Source: Chlamydomonas reinhardtii (taxonomy: Eukaryota > Chlorophyta > Chlorophyceae > Chlamydomonadales > Chlamydomonadaceae). From it: a DNA stretch of 64,000 nt. The stretch covers positions 2,088,567 to 2,152,566 of the forward strand of contig NC_057020.1 in assembly GCF_000002595.2 (NCBI RefSeq), read 5' to 3'. A model generated the notes under the pieces. That model had not been told where the DNA came from. It was given only the letters and a program-made list of their open reading frames with translations, and searched no databases. Both the position numbers and the translations under genes were made by a program. How positions within the stretch are numbered: position 1 is the first letter of the stretch; each line of letters starts with the position of its first letter. Positions 12,516 to 24,636 of this stretch are shown one piece after another.

Positions 12516-13551
12516 TGGAGGCTCGGGGCTGGGGGCTGGGGGCTGGGGGCTGGGGGCTGGGGGCTGGGGGCTGGAGGCTGGGGGCTGGGGGCTGGGGGCT
12601 GGGGGCTGGGGGCTGGGGGCTGGAGGCTGGAGGCTGGGGGCTGGGGGCTGGAGGCTGGGGGCTGGGGGCTGGGGGCTGGGGGCTGGGGGCTGGGGGCTGG
12701 GGGCTGGGGGCTGGGGGCTGGGGGCTGGGGGCTGGGGGCTGGGGGCTGGGGGCTGGAGGCTGGGGGCTGGGGGCTCGTGGGCTGGGCTGGGGGCTGGGGG
12801 CTGGGGGCTGGGGGCTGGGGGCTGGGGGCTGGGGGCTGGGGGCTGGGGGCTGGGGGCTGGGGGCTGGGGGCTGGGGGCTGGGGGCTGGGGGCTGGGGGCT
12901 GGGGGCTGGGGGCTGGGGGCTGGGGGCTGGGGGCTGGGGGCTGGGGGCTGGGGGCTGGGGGCTGGGNNNNNNNNNNNNNNNNNNNNNNNNNNNNNNNNNN
13001 NNNNNNNNNNNNNNNNNNNNNNNNNNNNNNNNNNNNNNNNNNNNNNNNNNNNNNNNNNNNNNNNNNGGGGCTGGGGGCTGGGGGCTGGGGGCTGGGGGCT
13101 GGGGGCTGGGGGCTGGGGGCTGGGGGCTGGGGGCTGGGGGCTGGGGGCTGGGGGCTGGGGGCTGGAGGCTGGGGGCTGGGGGCTCGTGGGCTGGGCTGGG
13201 GGCTGGGGGCTGGGGGCTGGGGGCTGGGGGCTGGGGGCTGGGGGCTGGGGGCTGGGGGCTGGGGGCTGGGGGCTGGGGGCTGGGGGCTGGGGGCTGGGGG
13301 CTGGGGGCTGGGGGCTGGGGGCTGGGGGCTGGGGGCTGGGGGCTGGGGGCTGGGGGCTGGGGGCTGGGGGCTGGGGGCTGGGGGCTGGGGGCTGGGGGCT
13401 GGGGGCTGGGGGCTGGGGGCTGGGGGCTGGGGGCTGGGGGCTGGGGGCTGGGGGCTGGGGGCTGGGGGCTGGGGGCTGGGGGCTGGGGGCTGGGGGCTGG
13501 GGGCTGGAGGCTGGGGGCTGGGGGCTCGTGGGCTGGGCTGGGGGCTGGGAG
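12516..13551. repeat. GGGGGCT heptamer satellite with higher-order pattern
   Basis: A 7-bp unit, CTGGGGG, is repeated over about 1 kb with occasional CTGGAGG variants. The interruption CTCGTGGGCTGGGCT occurs three times, near 12774, 13182 and 13522, always after a CTGGAGG unit, so the block is built from larger units of roughly 340-410 bp. The open frames across it in both directions are a by-product of the 7-bp period. The strand shown is very G-rich and could form G-quadruplexes. Confidence 0.95.
12967..13066. other. Assembly gap of 100 N
   Basis: Exactly 100 unresolved bases lie inside the heptamer satellite. The round number suggests a placeholder, so the true array length is unknown. 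Confidence 0.98.
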
Positions 13552-14146
13552 GAGGGGGCGAGGCCAGGGGTTGGGCGAGGCGGCAGGGGGCTGGCGGCAA
13601 GATGGGTGTGACCCACACGAACATCTACTGGGCGGCGGCATGCCAGTACGATTAGGGGACGACCACAGGTGGTGACAGGACAGGGCAGGACGCGTAGGGG
13701 ACGACTACAGGTGGTGACCGGCAGGGGCAGGACGGGGGCGAAGAGCCCTGCCGGTGCTGGCTAGGGTCTAGGGACGTTGGCGTTTCGTGGGTCGCTGGGT
13801 CCCTGCTTCAGCTGGCGGGCGTGCAGGAGTTCCAGTACCAACACGATGCTCTCAGCACGTTCTGTAGCTATGGCATCTCATGGGCGTGCTCGTGGGCGCT
13901 GCTGCACATCCCGAGGCGCCCCCAAAAAGTTTCTCGCACCCTTGAATTGGCTCACATTGACTTGCTGTATGAGGCAAGTGATACCAGTTTCAAACATACG
14001 AATTCAGTAAACTACAAAAGGGACAAAACGCTGGCGTTGCGGTGTCTGCTTGCAACGAGTCCCGACGGATAAGAACTGGGCCGACCTCCTCTTGATTGAA
14101 TTGAGTGATCTGCATTATATCACGCTAATTTGTAGCTGATAGAGAG
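13552..14146. other. Gene-free interval with a two-copy tandem repeat
   Basis: At about 13653-13736 a unit of about 42 bp containing AGGGGACGAC and ACAGGTGGTGAC occurs twice in tandem. A short open frame at 13821-14072 has no supporting context. The remainder is the 5' flank of the gene starting at 14147. Confidence 0.5.
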
Positions 14147-17100
14147 ATGAGGTCTGCGCTGCTCAAGCCGAGCACTCGGCTGCATGCTGGCGCTCGCCCA
14201 GTCCTGGGCGCCCGCTTGGGCGTTGCGCCGAAGCATCAAAACATTTTGGTGATCGCTAATGCTGCTCCTGCCGAGGGCGCGTCTGGCGTGGCCGTTGCCG
14301 ATTCCCCTGCTCAAGCCACACATGAGCATGCGCCCGTCGCCAGCGAGCCTGTTGCCAATGGCGCGGCTCCAGAGGCAGGTGCCAAGAATCAGCGCAAGAG
14401 TGGAAAGAAAGGCGAGCGGAAGAACGACAAACCCTCCGCTCGTCAGGTTATTGAGGCGAGGCTGGAGTCGCTTCTCGCAGGAGAGGCTGTGGGTGAGTTG
14501 GGGTCGGTGTGGGTCCGGCCTGCGTGGTGGAGCTGCTTGTGGAACACCTTCGGGCGGAGTCAAAGGCTGTGACGCGAGATTGCGCGTAATTATGCACGCC
14601 ACGGCGTAAACGGTGGCTTGCGGCGTCAGCTACAGCCATGGCCTCCTCGCGCCGCCCCACACCGCCGCACCCCTCACCGCCCCACACCGCACCGCATTGC
14701 CCCACATCGATTCAAACTCTTCATACCCTGCCCGATCGCATACACACGCAGGCATGTCCATGGCTGCCACTACCTCGGACGTGGCTGTGGGTTTCCGCGG
14801 CCTGCGCCCCCTGTCCGACGAGCTCCGCCGCAAGCAGCAGACGCTGCTGTTCTTCCCCTCGACCGCCCTGCAGCAACAGAAGCAGCCACAGCAAGAGGAG
14901 GCGGCGCCAGCCGATGCCGGCGCCGCTGCCGATGCCGCTGCGCCGGAGGCGAACGGCGCGGCTGCTGAGGCTGGGTCGGACGCCGCAGCTGCCAGCCCCG
15001 CGCGGAACCTGGAGCTTGCGTTGGTTTCGGTGCCGCGGTTCCGCGCGCCCACAGCCGACGTGACGCTGCGTGTTGGCGCCAGGTGAGCATGTGCGTGTGT
15101 GCCATGTCGCAAAGTTTGTCAGGGGAGAGCATACGAACTGGTGGGCTCTTCCATCACCGCTCCCAGGTGCATTCTAACGGCTGTCTGCGGCGTCCCCCTC
15201 TGCACATGCGCTTTTCCCGGTGCTCAGCAACAACAGCACGTCATGCCTGGAACCCCATCGCACTCCACCCCTCACTCCATTCATCATCCCTGTAACCCTC
15301 AATCCCCTGCCAGGTCGGACGTGGGCACGATGTCGCGTATGCTCACGCGCGCGCTCATCCAGTCGTCCGCAGTGGCCATCCACGCCGCCGCCCGCCGCAA
15401 CCTGTCCTCCTCCAAGCAGGTGCGCGCCGCAGGGGTTGTAGCGGGAGGGCCCCTGGCGTGCCGTGCCAGCACGCCGGCACCGTGTGTGGCGGCGTACGGA
15501 AACCAGCGGTACACGCCATACGGCTGCGCCTGTACGACGTCCAGCAGCAGCACGGAAGTCGCGGAGCATCATGGGGCCAACTTTGGGGTCAAACTTGGGG
15601 TCAACTTGATGGGGCCAACTGTGGCACAGAGCCGGTAGTTGGTGCAGTGGGCAAGGGTGTAGCTTTGACGCTCTGAGCCCTGACCGCTTTTTTACCCATC
15701 TGCTTGCCTGCCTGCCCTAACGCGCCCCCGGACTCAAAGGAGTTAGTGGGGCCACATGGACTCGAACCCATGTAAATGCTCATGCTCATGCTCTGCCCTG
15801 TTGCTGTGTTGTCTTTCCTATGTGTGTACGGCAGGTAGACCTGGCGTTCACGCTGGAGTACCTGCGTGTGCCAGCAAGTGAGAGCAGCGTGGGCCTGGCG
15901 GGCTGCGGGCTGGGCGTGGGGTTGGGCAGGAAGAAGAGGTGTAGGGGAAAGGGATGGTGCGGGGGCAGGGGACGGAAGGGTGGGCAAAGTAAGCGTTCAT
16001 GCACCATTGGGGAAGGCGCGGGCCCCGACACGGCCGGTACCTGTGTGTGGCCTGCCGTTGGCGGTACACCGACACCCGCACCCGCATTCGCACCCGCCCG
16101 GTGCCGCTCTGCTGCCGCAGCCACCGCCGGCCCCAATGCCGCCGCCGCCGCGCCGGAGGCGGCCGCTGCCGTGCCGGAGGCCGCTGCCGCCGCTGCCGCC
16201 GCTGCCGAGCCGGCCCCGGCCGCTGCCGAGGCCCAGCCGGCTGAGGCGGGCAAGGAGGGCAAGGCGGAGGGCCCCATGACCTCCATCCTTCAGTTCAGCT
16301 TCTACAAGCGCGCGCTGCCCACACCCGAGGTGGTGGTGGCGGACTTCGCCGCTGTGGTGAGAGATCGCGCAGGGATAGAGGCGAGCGAGTGTGTTTATTG
16401 TTGGGCCACAAAAGGAAGAGTGTGTGTGCTGTGTGAGACGAGGCACGTATGGGCGTGGCTTGCGAGGGGGCTGGCGGCGCTTGGGTTAGAGGGCTCCGCG
16501 AACGTGTGCGGGGCCCGTGGACTGCTGTCACCTTGACACGAGGAGGGGGCGCGAGCAAAACTGGGTAATGGGCGCGACGAGTCACGTGCCACGCGTTCAT
16601 GCTCTACTGCCGCCTCACCGCAATGAAGCCACCTCCAGCAACGCAACCCGGGCCTCACTGTCCACCGCTCCCATCCCTCCTGTTTGATACTTGCTGCCCC
16701 CTGATCCCCCTGCTTGTATCCTGCTCCCAATGTCTTTTAACCTTGCAACCCCTCCCCGCCGCCGCCACCGCAGCGCGCCGCCCGCCCGCTGACCCAGCTG
16801 CTGGTGTCGCTGCTCGCTGAGCGGCGCGAGGTGGAGCTGGTGCTGGCCAGCCGCGACGCCGTGTTCGCCATGCAGGCCCTGGCGCGGGCGGTGCGCGAGT
16901 GCTGGGCCACCAACAAGGGTAGGAGGGGGGAGCGGGAGTGGGAGGGGAAGGGGAAGGGGGAGCAGGAGCGGGAGCGGGAGCGGAAGGGGAAGATGGCAAG
17001 GGGGAAGGGGAGGGGGATAGGTTATCCCGTTCCGCAAGAAAACGAGACCCAGAACCAGTCCAAGGCGGAGGGATACGTGAGGCGAGAGGAGATTTGCAGG

Positions 17101-20100
17101 AAGGAGGTGGCCTGGTGGGGAGAGGAGGTCAGGGCGCGAGGAGCCAGGAAGGACGAGTAGGGGCCCTCGCCGGTTTCGTTTGGTTTGCAAGAGCGGTGTG
17201 CGGGGACTGCTCCCCCCGGCGGCCTGAATGCCGGTACAACCGCGGCCGCCTCTCCAGCTCCCATCCTCCAACCTACCACAATTTACCGTACATGTTTCCA
17301 CGCAGCCTCCGTGGGCGTGTTCCTCACCTCTCTGGAGACGGACGCCTCCGTGTCGGACGCCGACGCCGCCACGCCCACCGGCCTGGCCCCCGCCGGCCCC
17401 GGCACGCGCCCGTACACCGCCCGCCTGCAGCTGCGCCGCATCCCCGGCGCGCCCAACCTGGTTGCGGCCAGTGGCGGCGGCCGGCAGCGACAGTCACTGC
17501 TGGGGGCGCCGCTGGGCGATGTGAAGCGCGACACGCCCATCACCGGGCTGGCCGCGGCCATGAACCGCGAGGTGGGGAGCGACGGCGTGTGTTGGGAAGC
17601 GCATGGGCAGGAACGCACGAAGGACAAAACACACGAGGGGAGGCACACAACGAATGCGTGTCAAGTCATGAGGGAGTGCGGCACGCACGCGCAGGGCCCT
17701 GGCGTTGCCGCCTGGTCGAAAATTCTCATTTCCCGCCCTACCCAACCCTCCCTCCCCGTTCCTCCCCGCCTTGCTGCCCCCGTCGCGCGCAGCTGGACTC
17801 GGCCGGCGTCTACTCGGTGCTGCCGCAGGAGGGTGTGTGTGTGGCGCGTGCGCTGCTGGCGCTGTGGGAGGCCCAGCGCACTCGCGGCGCCGCCTACCGC
17901 GCCAACGCGCCCGCCGCCGCCGGCACCGCCTCCGACGCCTCAGACCCCGAGGCGCCGCCGGCGTCGTCGCTGCTGCAGATCGCGATTGTGCCAGAGACGC
18001 AGATGGAGGGCGGCGCCGCGGCGCCGGCGGAGGCGCCCGGCACGCAGCAGGGCGGCGGCGGCGGCGAGAGCGACCAGGAGGGCGGCGAGGGCGGCGCGGC
18101 GGGCGCCCGCCGCCGCCGCGGTGCGGGCATGCGCGCGACTGTGCTGCACATGGTGGAGGTGGGTTTGATGGAAGCGCAGGGGCAGGGGCAGGGGCAGGCG
18201 CGGTGGTCAGGCGTGGTGGTCAGGGGCCGGGGCAGAGGACGGCAGGCGCGGTGGGTGTGATTGTGGGAAGAGAAGGTGCAGATACTCGGGCAGCGAATTG
18301 GACATAAGGGCATGGGATGGGGACTTGGCGTGGGACGGGCGCTCTTGGTGCTTCAGCAGGTGTGCGCCCAGGGTCTTCGGAGGGTCCCAGGGTCTTCGAC
18401 ACCGTGCATGCGGAACACGCGCAAGCAAGCAGACAACACGACGTGTGTTTGTGGTGTGTGTGACGGCGGCAGGTGACGCCCGTGCTGGCTAGCACTCTGC
18501 GCATCAAGGACGGCGCCGTGGTGCCCATCACCGGCGGGGAGCAGCTGGCGCAGCTGAGCAAGGCGGTGGTGCTGCGCAACCGCATGTACGGCGGCCGCCG
18601 CGACGGTGAGCATGGGTGGGCGTGTGCCGTGTGCCCGTGAGTGTGTGTATGTGTGTGTTTGTGTGACGAGGCGGTGGGTGTGCGCGGCCAGGTTTGGGGG
18701 AGCTGCCGACGCAGGAGGATGACAGGGAGTGTGCGGGAGCAAGGAGTGGAGGTACGGCGCGTTCACGCGCCTATGCCCCTCTTGTACGGTATTCCCTTCC
18801 ATACTTGCCATGTTTCACCGACACGGCTACCCCCCCCCCCCTCGGCCGCTGTCTCGCTTTCTCCCCTCAGCCACGGCTCTGGTGATGACGCCCCTGCTTG
18901 ACGACGCCGGCGCACTGGCCGTCAAGATGCAGTACGTGCCCGCCGCCCGCATCGCCGACCTGCCGCCGCCGCCGCCGCCGCGCGGCACCGCCGCCTCCGA
19001 GGGCGCCACCGAGGAGGAGGCCCTGGTCACCGCCGGCGGCGAGGCCGGCGCCGGCGCCGTAGGCAGCGGCATCGCCGCCACCCGACCCAGCAGCACCGGC
19101 AGCATCGCCGCCGCCGCCGCGGCGGCCGCTGCCGCGCGGTTCTTCTCCGACCCCTCGCCGCCGGCGGCGGACGCGTTTGCTGCTGGCTACATGACTGATG
19201 ATGAGTACGGCATCGGCGCTGAGGGAGGCGCCTTCATCCCCGGGCCGATGGCGCTGGCTGAGGAGGAGGCGGCGAAGCCCGCCAAGGCCGAGGCCACGCC
19301 GGCCAAAGCCGAGGCGAAGCCGTCTGTGCCTGCGGCGGCGGCTGGCGGCGCTGACTCGGACAAGCCCAAGAGCCCCTGGGTGCTGTACGTGAGCGCGCGC
19401 ACCGCCAGCCTCAACCTGGCCATGTCCATTGTCGGTGAGTTGGCGGCCTGCTGCCAGGAATCCAGGAACAAGGGGTTGCAGTGTGAGATTGGCACGGAAA
19501 AGAGGGGCAGCCTGCTTGTCAAAGCCCTTCTGTACTTATCACCCCCCGCCGTATCACGGTCACCAGCTTCATCCCCCTTCATAAATGTAACCCTCCCCCT
19601 TCCGTTCGCGCAGCCGAGACGTGCAAGCCCTGGGACCGGCTGTCTCCCGCCTGGTTGCGTGTGCCCTGCAAGCAGGACATCCTGGCCACGGCCGGTCTGG
19701 CGGTGGCCATGGCGCAGGCGCAGGTGCAGGAGCGCGCCGACGTGACGCTGCAGGTGCGGCAGAGGCGTGGCAGGGCGGGTGGCAGGGCGGGTGGAGATGG
19801 AGGTGCAGATGCAGGTGGAGGTGGAGGTGCACGTTGCTGGGGCCAATGTGTGAAGGTGGCAGGCGCCGCACAAACGGTATCCTGCACACCTATTGACGTC
19901 TGCACACACGGAAGGCTCACGCGGTTTGACGCGCCCGACACGGCCCCCACCCCCGCAGGTTGTGCCTGTGCTGGAGCGCCGCCGCGATGAGCGCGGCCGC
20001 CCTGGCAACTACCTCACCTGGCGCCTCATCAAGGCCGGGCCAGGCGCCGAGCCCGGCGCCGCGGCTGCCGCCGCGGCGGCACGCGCCAGTAAGGGCGCCG

Positions 20101-20270
20101 CCCGCAAGTCCGGCGGCCGCGCCGCCAACTCCAACCGCAACGGCGCCGCCGCTGCCGGAGACAAGGACGTGCCCGTGGGTCCCTCGCCCGCCGCGATGGC
20201 GGCGGCCGCCGCCGCCGCAGCCAAGGCGCTCGCGGATAACGACAAGATTGCCAAGGGCCGGCTCTGGTAA
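14147..20270 (+). CDS. Plastid-targeted protein with about five SpoVS/Alba-like repeats
   Basis: Twelve exons: 14147-14492, 14752-15082, 15314-15419, 15835-15877, 16121-16356, 16774-16918, 17306-17571, 17793-18158, 18473-18605, 18871-19434, 19614-19753 and 19959-20270. All junctions keep phase and give 995 aa. The N-terminus (MRSALLKPSTRLHAGARP, then ILVIANAAP) looks like a plastid transit peptide. A basic linker is followed by about five divergent modules separated by Ala-rich spacers. Each has a first strand, a helix and a second helix: DVTLRVGARSDVGTMSRML; LTQLLVSLLAERREVELVLA; a module around YTARLQLRRI; one around LASTLRIKDG; and the clearest, VLYVSARTASLNLAMSIV followed by CKQDILATAGLAVAMAQAQV and VVPVLERR. 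The strand-helix-(N/I)xA...A-helix-strand pattern recalls bacterial SpoVS and Alba folds, which bind nucleic acid. That fold call is inference; no motif proves function. A TGTAA lies at 20835. Confidence 0.82.
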
Positions 20271-21212
20271 ATTGATGCGGCGATGAATGTTGCTTGGCTG
20301 ACGGGCTGCAGAGCCGTTAGTATGGGTGATCAGGCGGTGGCTGCGTTGTGTTGGTGTGGAAACGGGGGTTGAGCCATTGAGCCCCCGGGATTGGGTTGTG
20401 GGCTTCGGGGCTCAGAAGAAGACGTAGGCAACAGACAGTACATTACATAAGCGTCGGGATGGCTTGCACTGGCAACTTGGATGCATGGGAGCATGCTTGC
20501 AAGTTCCGGGTTTAGCCCTGAGAGAGACAAGATAAGATGGGTTACACCGTTACGAGTGGAGGCCGCCTAGCTGCCTCGTAATTTTGCTGTATCGACGCCG
20601 TATGCATGAATTCTATTGCTGCACTGGTGCGCGCACAGACATCGGGCATGATGCAGTTTTGGTGGGTGGCGCTTATAGAGCAGCAAATACAGCAGGGTGA
20701 CGTCAGGACAAAAAGCGTGGTAGGCGGCGGTGTGCGTACGGCACATCTGCAAACTGCTGTCTGTTGATGACTCGCACGATTCAAAGCATCGGCTTCCCAG
20801 GTTTTGACCGCGCATGAACCTCGTAACATTCATGTGTAAGCCTGCGTGTCTGCCATCGCCATCGGCGCGTGCTAACTTGCAAGGGCAGGATCGCACGTGT
20901 GGGCAAGTGCAAATTCATGCACGGACAGGCTATCAATCAGACAGTCACGGAAGGTCACGGTTGCTGTCACTTCCTGGGCAGCCATGGTTTACCTAGCGGC
21001 TTCCCTAGCGTGCTTACAAGCCACGTACGAGGGCTGGTCACGCCGGGGCCACCACTATCCCCAGCCCCTCCGGTTCGTGCCGCTTGATACTGCACGTAAT
21101 GGGCGAGCACTCAGTATTCAGCGCTATAACTACTTAATAAGCGCTTACACCTGCAACGCTCACGGACACCTTACACCCCGCGAGAAACTTGCAAAACAAC
21201 AAAATCAAACGC
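20271..21212. other. 3' UTR and intergenic DNA
   Basis: Probable 3' UTR of the upstream gene up to about 20850, then the promoter region and 5' UTR of the membrane protease gene. No further gene, RNA gene or repeat was recognised. Confidence 0.5.
20835..20839 (+). terminator. Putative poly(A) signal TGTAA
   Basis: TGTAA, the usual volvocine poly(A) signal, lies 565 bp after the stop of the 12-exon gene, within normal 3' UTR length for this group. Confidence 0.4.
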
Positions 21213-22878
21213 ATGGCGCCGAGCGCGGCGCTGGGCCAGCGCTTGGCGTCGGGGCGAGAATGCTCAACATCATATGCAATTCAACACTCGACATGTAGCG
21301 GGCCGCGTGCAAGCGGTCGACCAGTGAACAGTGTTGCAGTGCACAAACAATGCCCACGCCGGCTCGTGTCGCGGTCTGCCGGCTCCGATGCAGCTGCTAT
21401 ATATCCCCCCGGTGACGATGGGCCTGAACCAGCTGGGAGAGCAAGCGGGTCTGAGCCATCGGGACCAACCAAAGAGGGCCTCACCGCAAACGCGCAAGGG
21501 CCAGGCGTGAACAAGGTGAGATCCTGACTTGTATCCTATCCATTTGTGCATGCGGTCAAACTGCTGGTTCTGCAACACCGTGTGCGCTGGGTGCCGGAAC
21601 GCTGACGGTCGCTGTTCCCCTACCTGACAGGGCGGACTACCCGACGTGCCTTGGGGTTTTGACAAAGTGTTCCAGGTGCGTAAACTTGTATGATTACGGT
21701 ATGAAGCCGCACGGGTGATGAGCTGAACACCCGGGGGAAACATCAAGAGCGCGCGCCATTCGGGTGTAGGCCACAGCTGCGGCGGACAACCCCGCCGGCA
21801 CCAAAGGCCTCTCAAGCTGTCTGTGGCGTTAAGACTTGAAGGGCACGGTCGTGTTGGTGGTGCAGGGCTCAGGCATGCCAGCGTCCTGGGCTGGGCTAGC
21901 ATGTGGGGGGCTGGGGGCACGCATGCAGCAAGCGGCCCTTGGTTGCGGCCTTGCGCCGTGCCACGACCCTCAGTGCTCTGCCTGCGCCTGTAGTTGTACT
22001 GCACTTGTGGAGCACCAACGCAAAGCAAATTTCCCTACAATCTGCCACCATGAGCCAACGCCACCGCTACTCCTGTCCCGGCTCCCCTTCCTTCCCTGGC
22101 GCTCTTCTCACACCACTCTAGCCTCCAGCCAGTCCCATGCATCCACCTTGGTTTTACCCCCCTCCCTCTGCTCCTCCCCTCCCTCTGCGCTTTGCCCTCA
22201 CAGGTCATGGTGCTGTGGCTGCTGGCGTACGTCATCATCGGCCAGGTGGCGGTGCCGCTCGTGCTGAGCTGCCTGGGCGTTGACCGGCTCGAGTTGACCG
22301 TGCGCTCGCACGCAGTCCTGCACCTCTGCCTCGACATCACGCAGCTGTTCGTGACGCTGGGCATCCTGTGGTCCTGCCTGCGCGCCTACAAGCCGCGCTC
22401 GCGCGGCCTGTTCCCGGTCCGCTGGCGCGGGCTGTGGTGGGTGGCGGTGCTTCTGGGCTGCGCCACCTTCCCCTTCGTGGATTGGCTGGCCCACCAGAGC
22501 ATGGGCTGGTTCCCCTCGGAGTGGGACGCTAACTGGGCCTCCAACCTGGAACACAGCCTCTCCATTGGCGACTGGATCACCAACGCCGCCTACTTTTCGG
22601 TGGTGTCGCTGTGCGCGCCCATATGGGAGGAGGCCATCTTCCGCGGCTTCCTACTGACCTCGCTCGCGCGCTACATGCCCACGCCCGGGGCGGTGGCGCT
22701 GTCCTCGGTGGTGTTCGCCATGTGTCACTTCCGGCTGCAGACCTTCCTGCCGCTGCTTGTGTTGGGCGGCGTGTTCAGCGCCATATTCATCCGCACGAAC
22801 AACCTGCTGCCGCCCATCCTGCTGCACAGCGCCTGGAACCTGTACGTGCTGGTTTCACTGGTGCTGCGGCCAGGGTAA
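21213..22878 (+). CDS. CPBP/CAAX-type intramembrane metalloprotease, probably plastid
   Basis: Three exons (21213-21515, 21631-21675, 22204-22878) give 340 aa. The first 100 residues are Ser/Arg/Ala-rich and fit a plastid transit peptide plus disordered linker. The core has several hydrophobic helices and the three family signatures: EEAIFR (EExxxR), FAMCH (FxxxH) and HSAWN (HxxxN/B), in that order near the C-terminus. These residues bind the metal in the Abi/CAAX protease (Rce1-like) family. Plant members sit in chloroplast membranes. The start was chosen because the ATG at 21213 opens the only long leader in phase with exon 2. It looks intact. The substrate is not predictable. Confidence 0.88.
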
Positions 22879-24636
22879 CGGCCGGAGCAGGAGGAGGAGG
22901 CGGCGAGAGCGGCGTCCATTCCCGAAGCGTGGCACGTTGGCAGCTGCATCAGCTGCAGCAGTGGCGATGGGGCATGACTCAAGCATTCTGGGTGGCGCTG
23001 GAGCGTGGCACGTTGCTTGGGCGGAGGGAAGGCTGTGGATTGGGGGCTGTGTACCGGCGGCATGTGTGGCCAAGCGCGTGGGGGCGTGGGGAAGTGGGCC
23101 CATAGATGGTGGTGGTTGCATTCACTAGCAAGCATTCTGGTTGTGTCGTGGGGGCGTGGCGTGGCGGCGGCGGAGACAAGCATTGCGCAGGGCTGGGGCA
23201 GGGGCCGTGCACCGGCCTGAATGTCTGTTCAAGGGTGTCTGTTTGTATGAACTTCTTGGTGGACTTGTTGAACCCTCGAAACGTGCCAGCGAGCGCTTGG
23301 TGGTGGTTGGGATTACGCACGAGAGTCCGGTAGGTCACGTTTTTTGTGACTGTGCAGCAGTGACCACCCATTTGCGCCTGCGTCTGCCTGACATCACAGT
23401 ACAGTGGCTGCGCGCTTCTGGTGTGATGCGTAGGTGGAGGCAGGTGGACACTTGCAGGCTCTCCGCCTGCATGTTGCTCAGTGATGATTGTGTTTAAAGT
23501 TGGATGGCACGCATTTCATTTTGGTAGATCTGGATGTGGAATTCAAGAGCCCGGCGTTACTTATGAATGCGGATGTTACAGAGGGGACAGTCCCAGCACC
23601 CGTTCCTTATGCCTTGTGAAGCACGGCGAAGCACGGGAGGACAGTGTATTGGTAAGGGGTGCACTACGGACTGTACGACGGTGCCACAGGTGCTGTCCAT
23701 CGCCAGGCGTGACGCCTGTGACCCGTGGAGCGGGATGAAATGAAGCCGCAAACAGGAGCAGTGCAGGTTGCCCCCCACTTTGGGGAATGAGGGCAATGGT
23801 CCTAATGGTCATTCGTTACTCGTCAGCCCAGCACAGACAGGAACCCAGCAATTGCTACGAGTCCAACAGCGCCACTCCAGGCCCACCGCAGGACGCGAGA
23901 GAAGCTAGTGCACTCTGAAATTCTGCAGCAGTAACGCCCTTATGTGTGGCCATTTCGCTCTGTGAGGGATCAGTGACGGGTGGCACGGACGGCGGCGTGC
24001 ACTGGCGTGCCGCGCTGTCGCGCCTTCCATGCTGATAAACCCAGCCCCGACATGCCCCCCCCCGATATTTCCGCAAGGCCCCGCATCTATATCACCGTCA
24101 GCTTTAAGCCGGCGCTGTCACTGCAAGGAGCTGACACTGCACGTGCGGGCGCACCGCGAGGGGAGCTGACCTGGCACCAGCGCGATAAACGTTTCTCCAG
24201 GTTGTCCATGAAGCACGTATGATGCTCGATACTAGTCATTTTCGATGTGGGTCAGGCGAGAGGCTGCCAGTTTGGTGAAGGCCATCTGCAAAAACGTTCC
24301 CACCACTGGAACGCCCCACGCTCTGGCTTGTCGTTATCAAAATAACATAGCATGTTGCTTTATAGTTTCAGATGCATGGGTTGTGACCGTCTGCGGGCCA
24401 CGATGACCTCATCTTAGCTTGCTCGTTTTCTCTGCGCCCTTACGCCCCGGTATACTTAGACCTGCTCTGTCATACAGTCACAGGTACTGCCTTACAGCAT
24501 ACGACCCAACCACCTACAACGTTGCTGACCACTCGCGCGCTGTGGAGCGGACACAACTTGCACACTCGTCCTTCTACGCTATCATGCGTGCAAACCGATA
24601 AGCATATCATCAAAAGCTATTATTTTCCGTACCGAA
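22879..24636. other. Intergenic DNA
   Basis: The first part is likely the 3' UTR of the protease gene. It contains the string CGTGGCACGTTG twice (22927 and 23004) and CAAGCATTCTGG twice (22979 and 23129), small duplications. No coding region is supported. The last 200 bp are relatively AT-rich and form the 5' flank of the TerC gene. Confidence 0.45.

Noticed and set aside
12371-13675. Long open frames of 380-530 codons across the heptamer satellite on both strands
   Set aside because: A 7-bp unit without stops is open in all frames; the translations are pure repeat (GLGAGGW, PSPQPPA) and span an N gap.
15740-15790. tRNA T-arm-like string GGGTTCGAGTCC on the minus strand
   Set aside because: No matching acceptor stem, D-arm or anticodon arm upstream; it lies inside an intron of the 12-exon gene.
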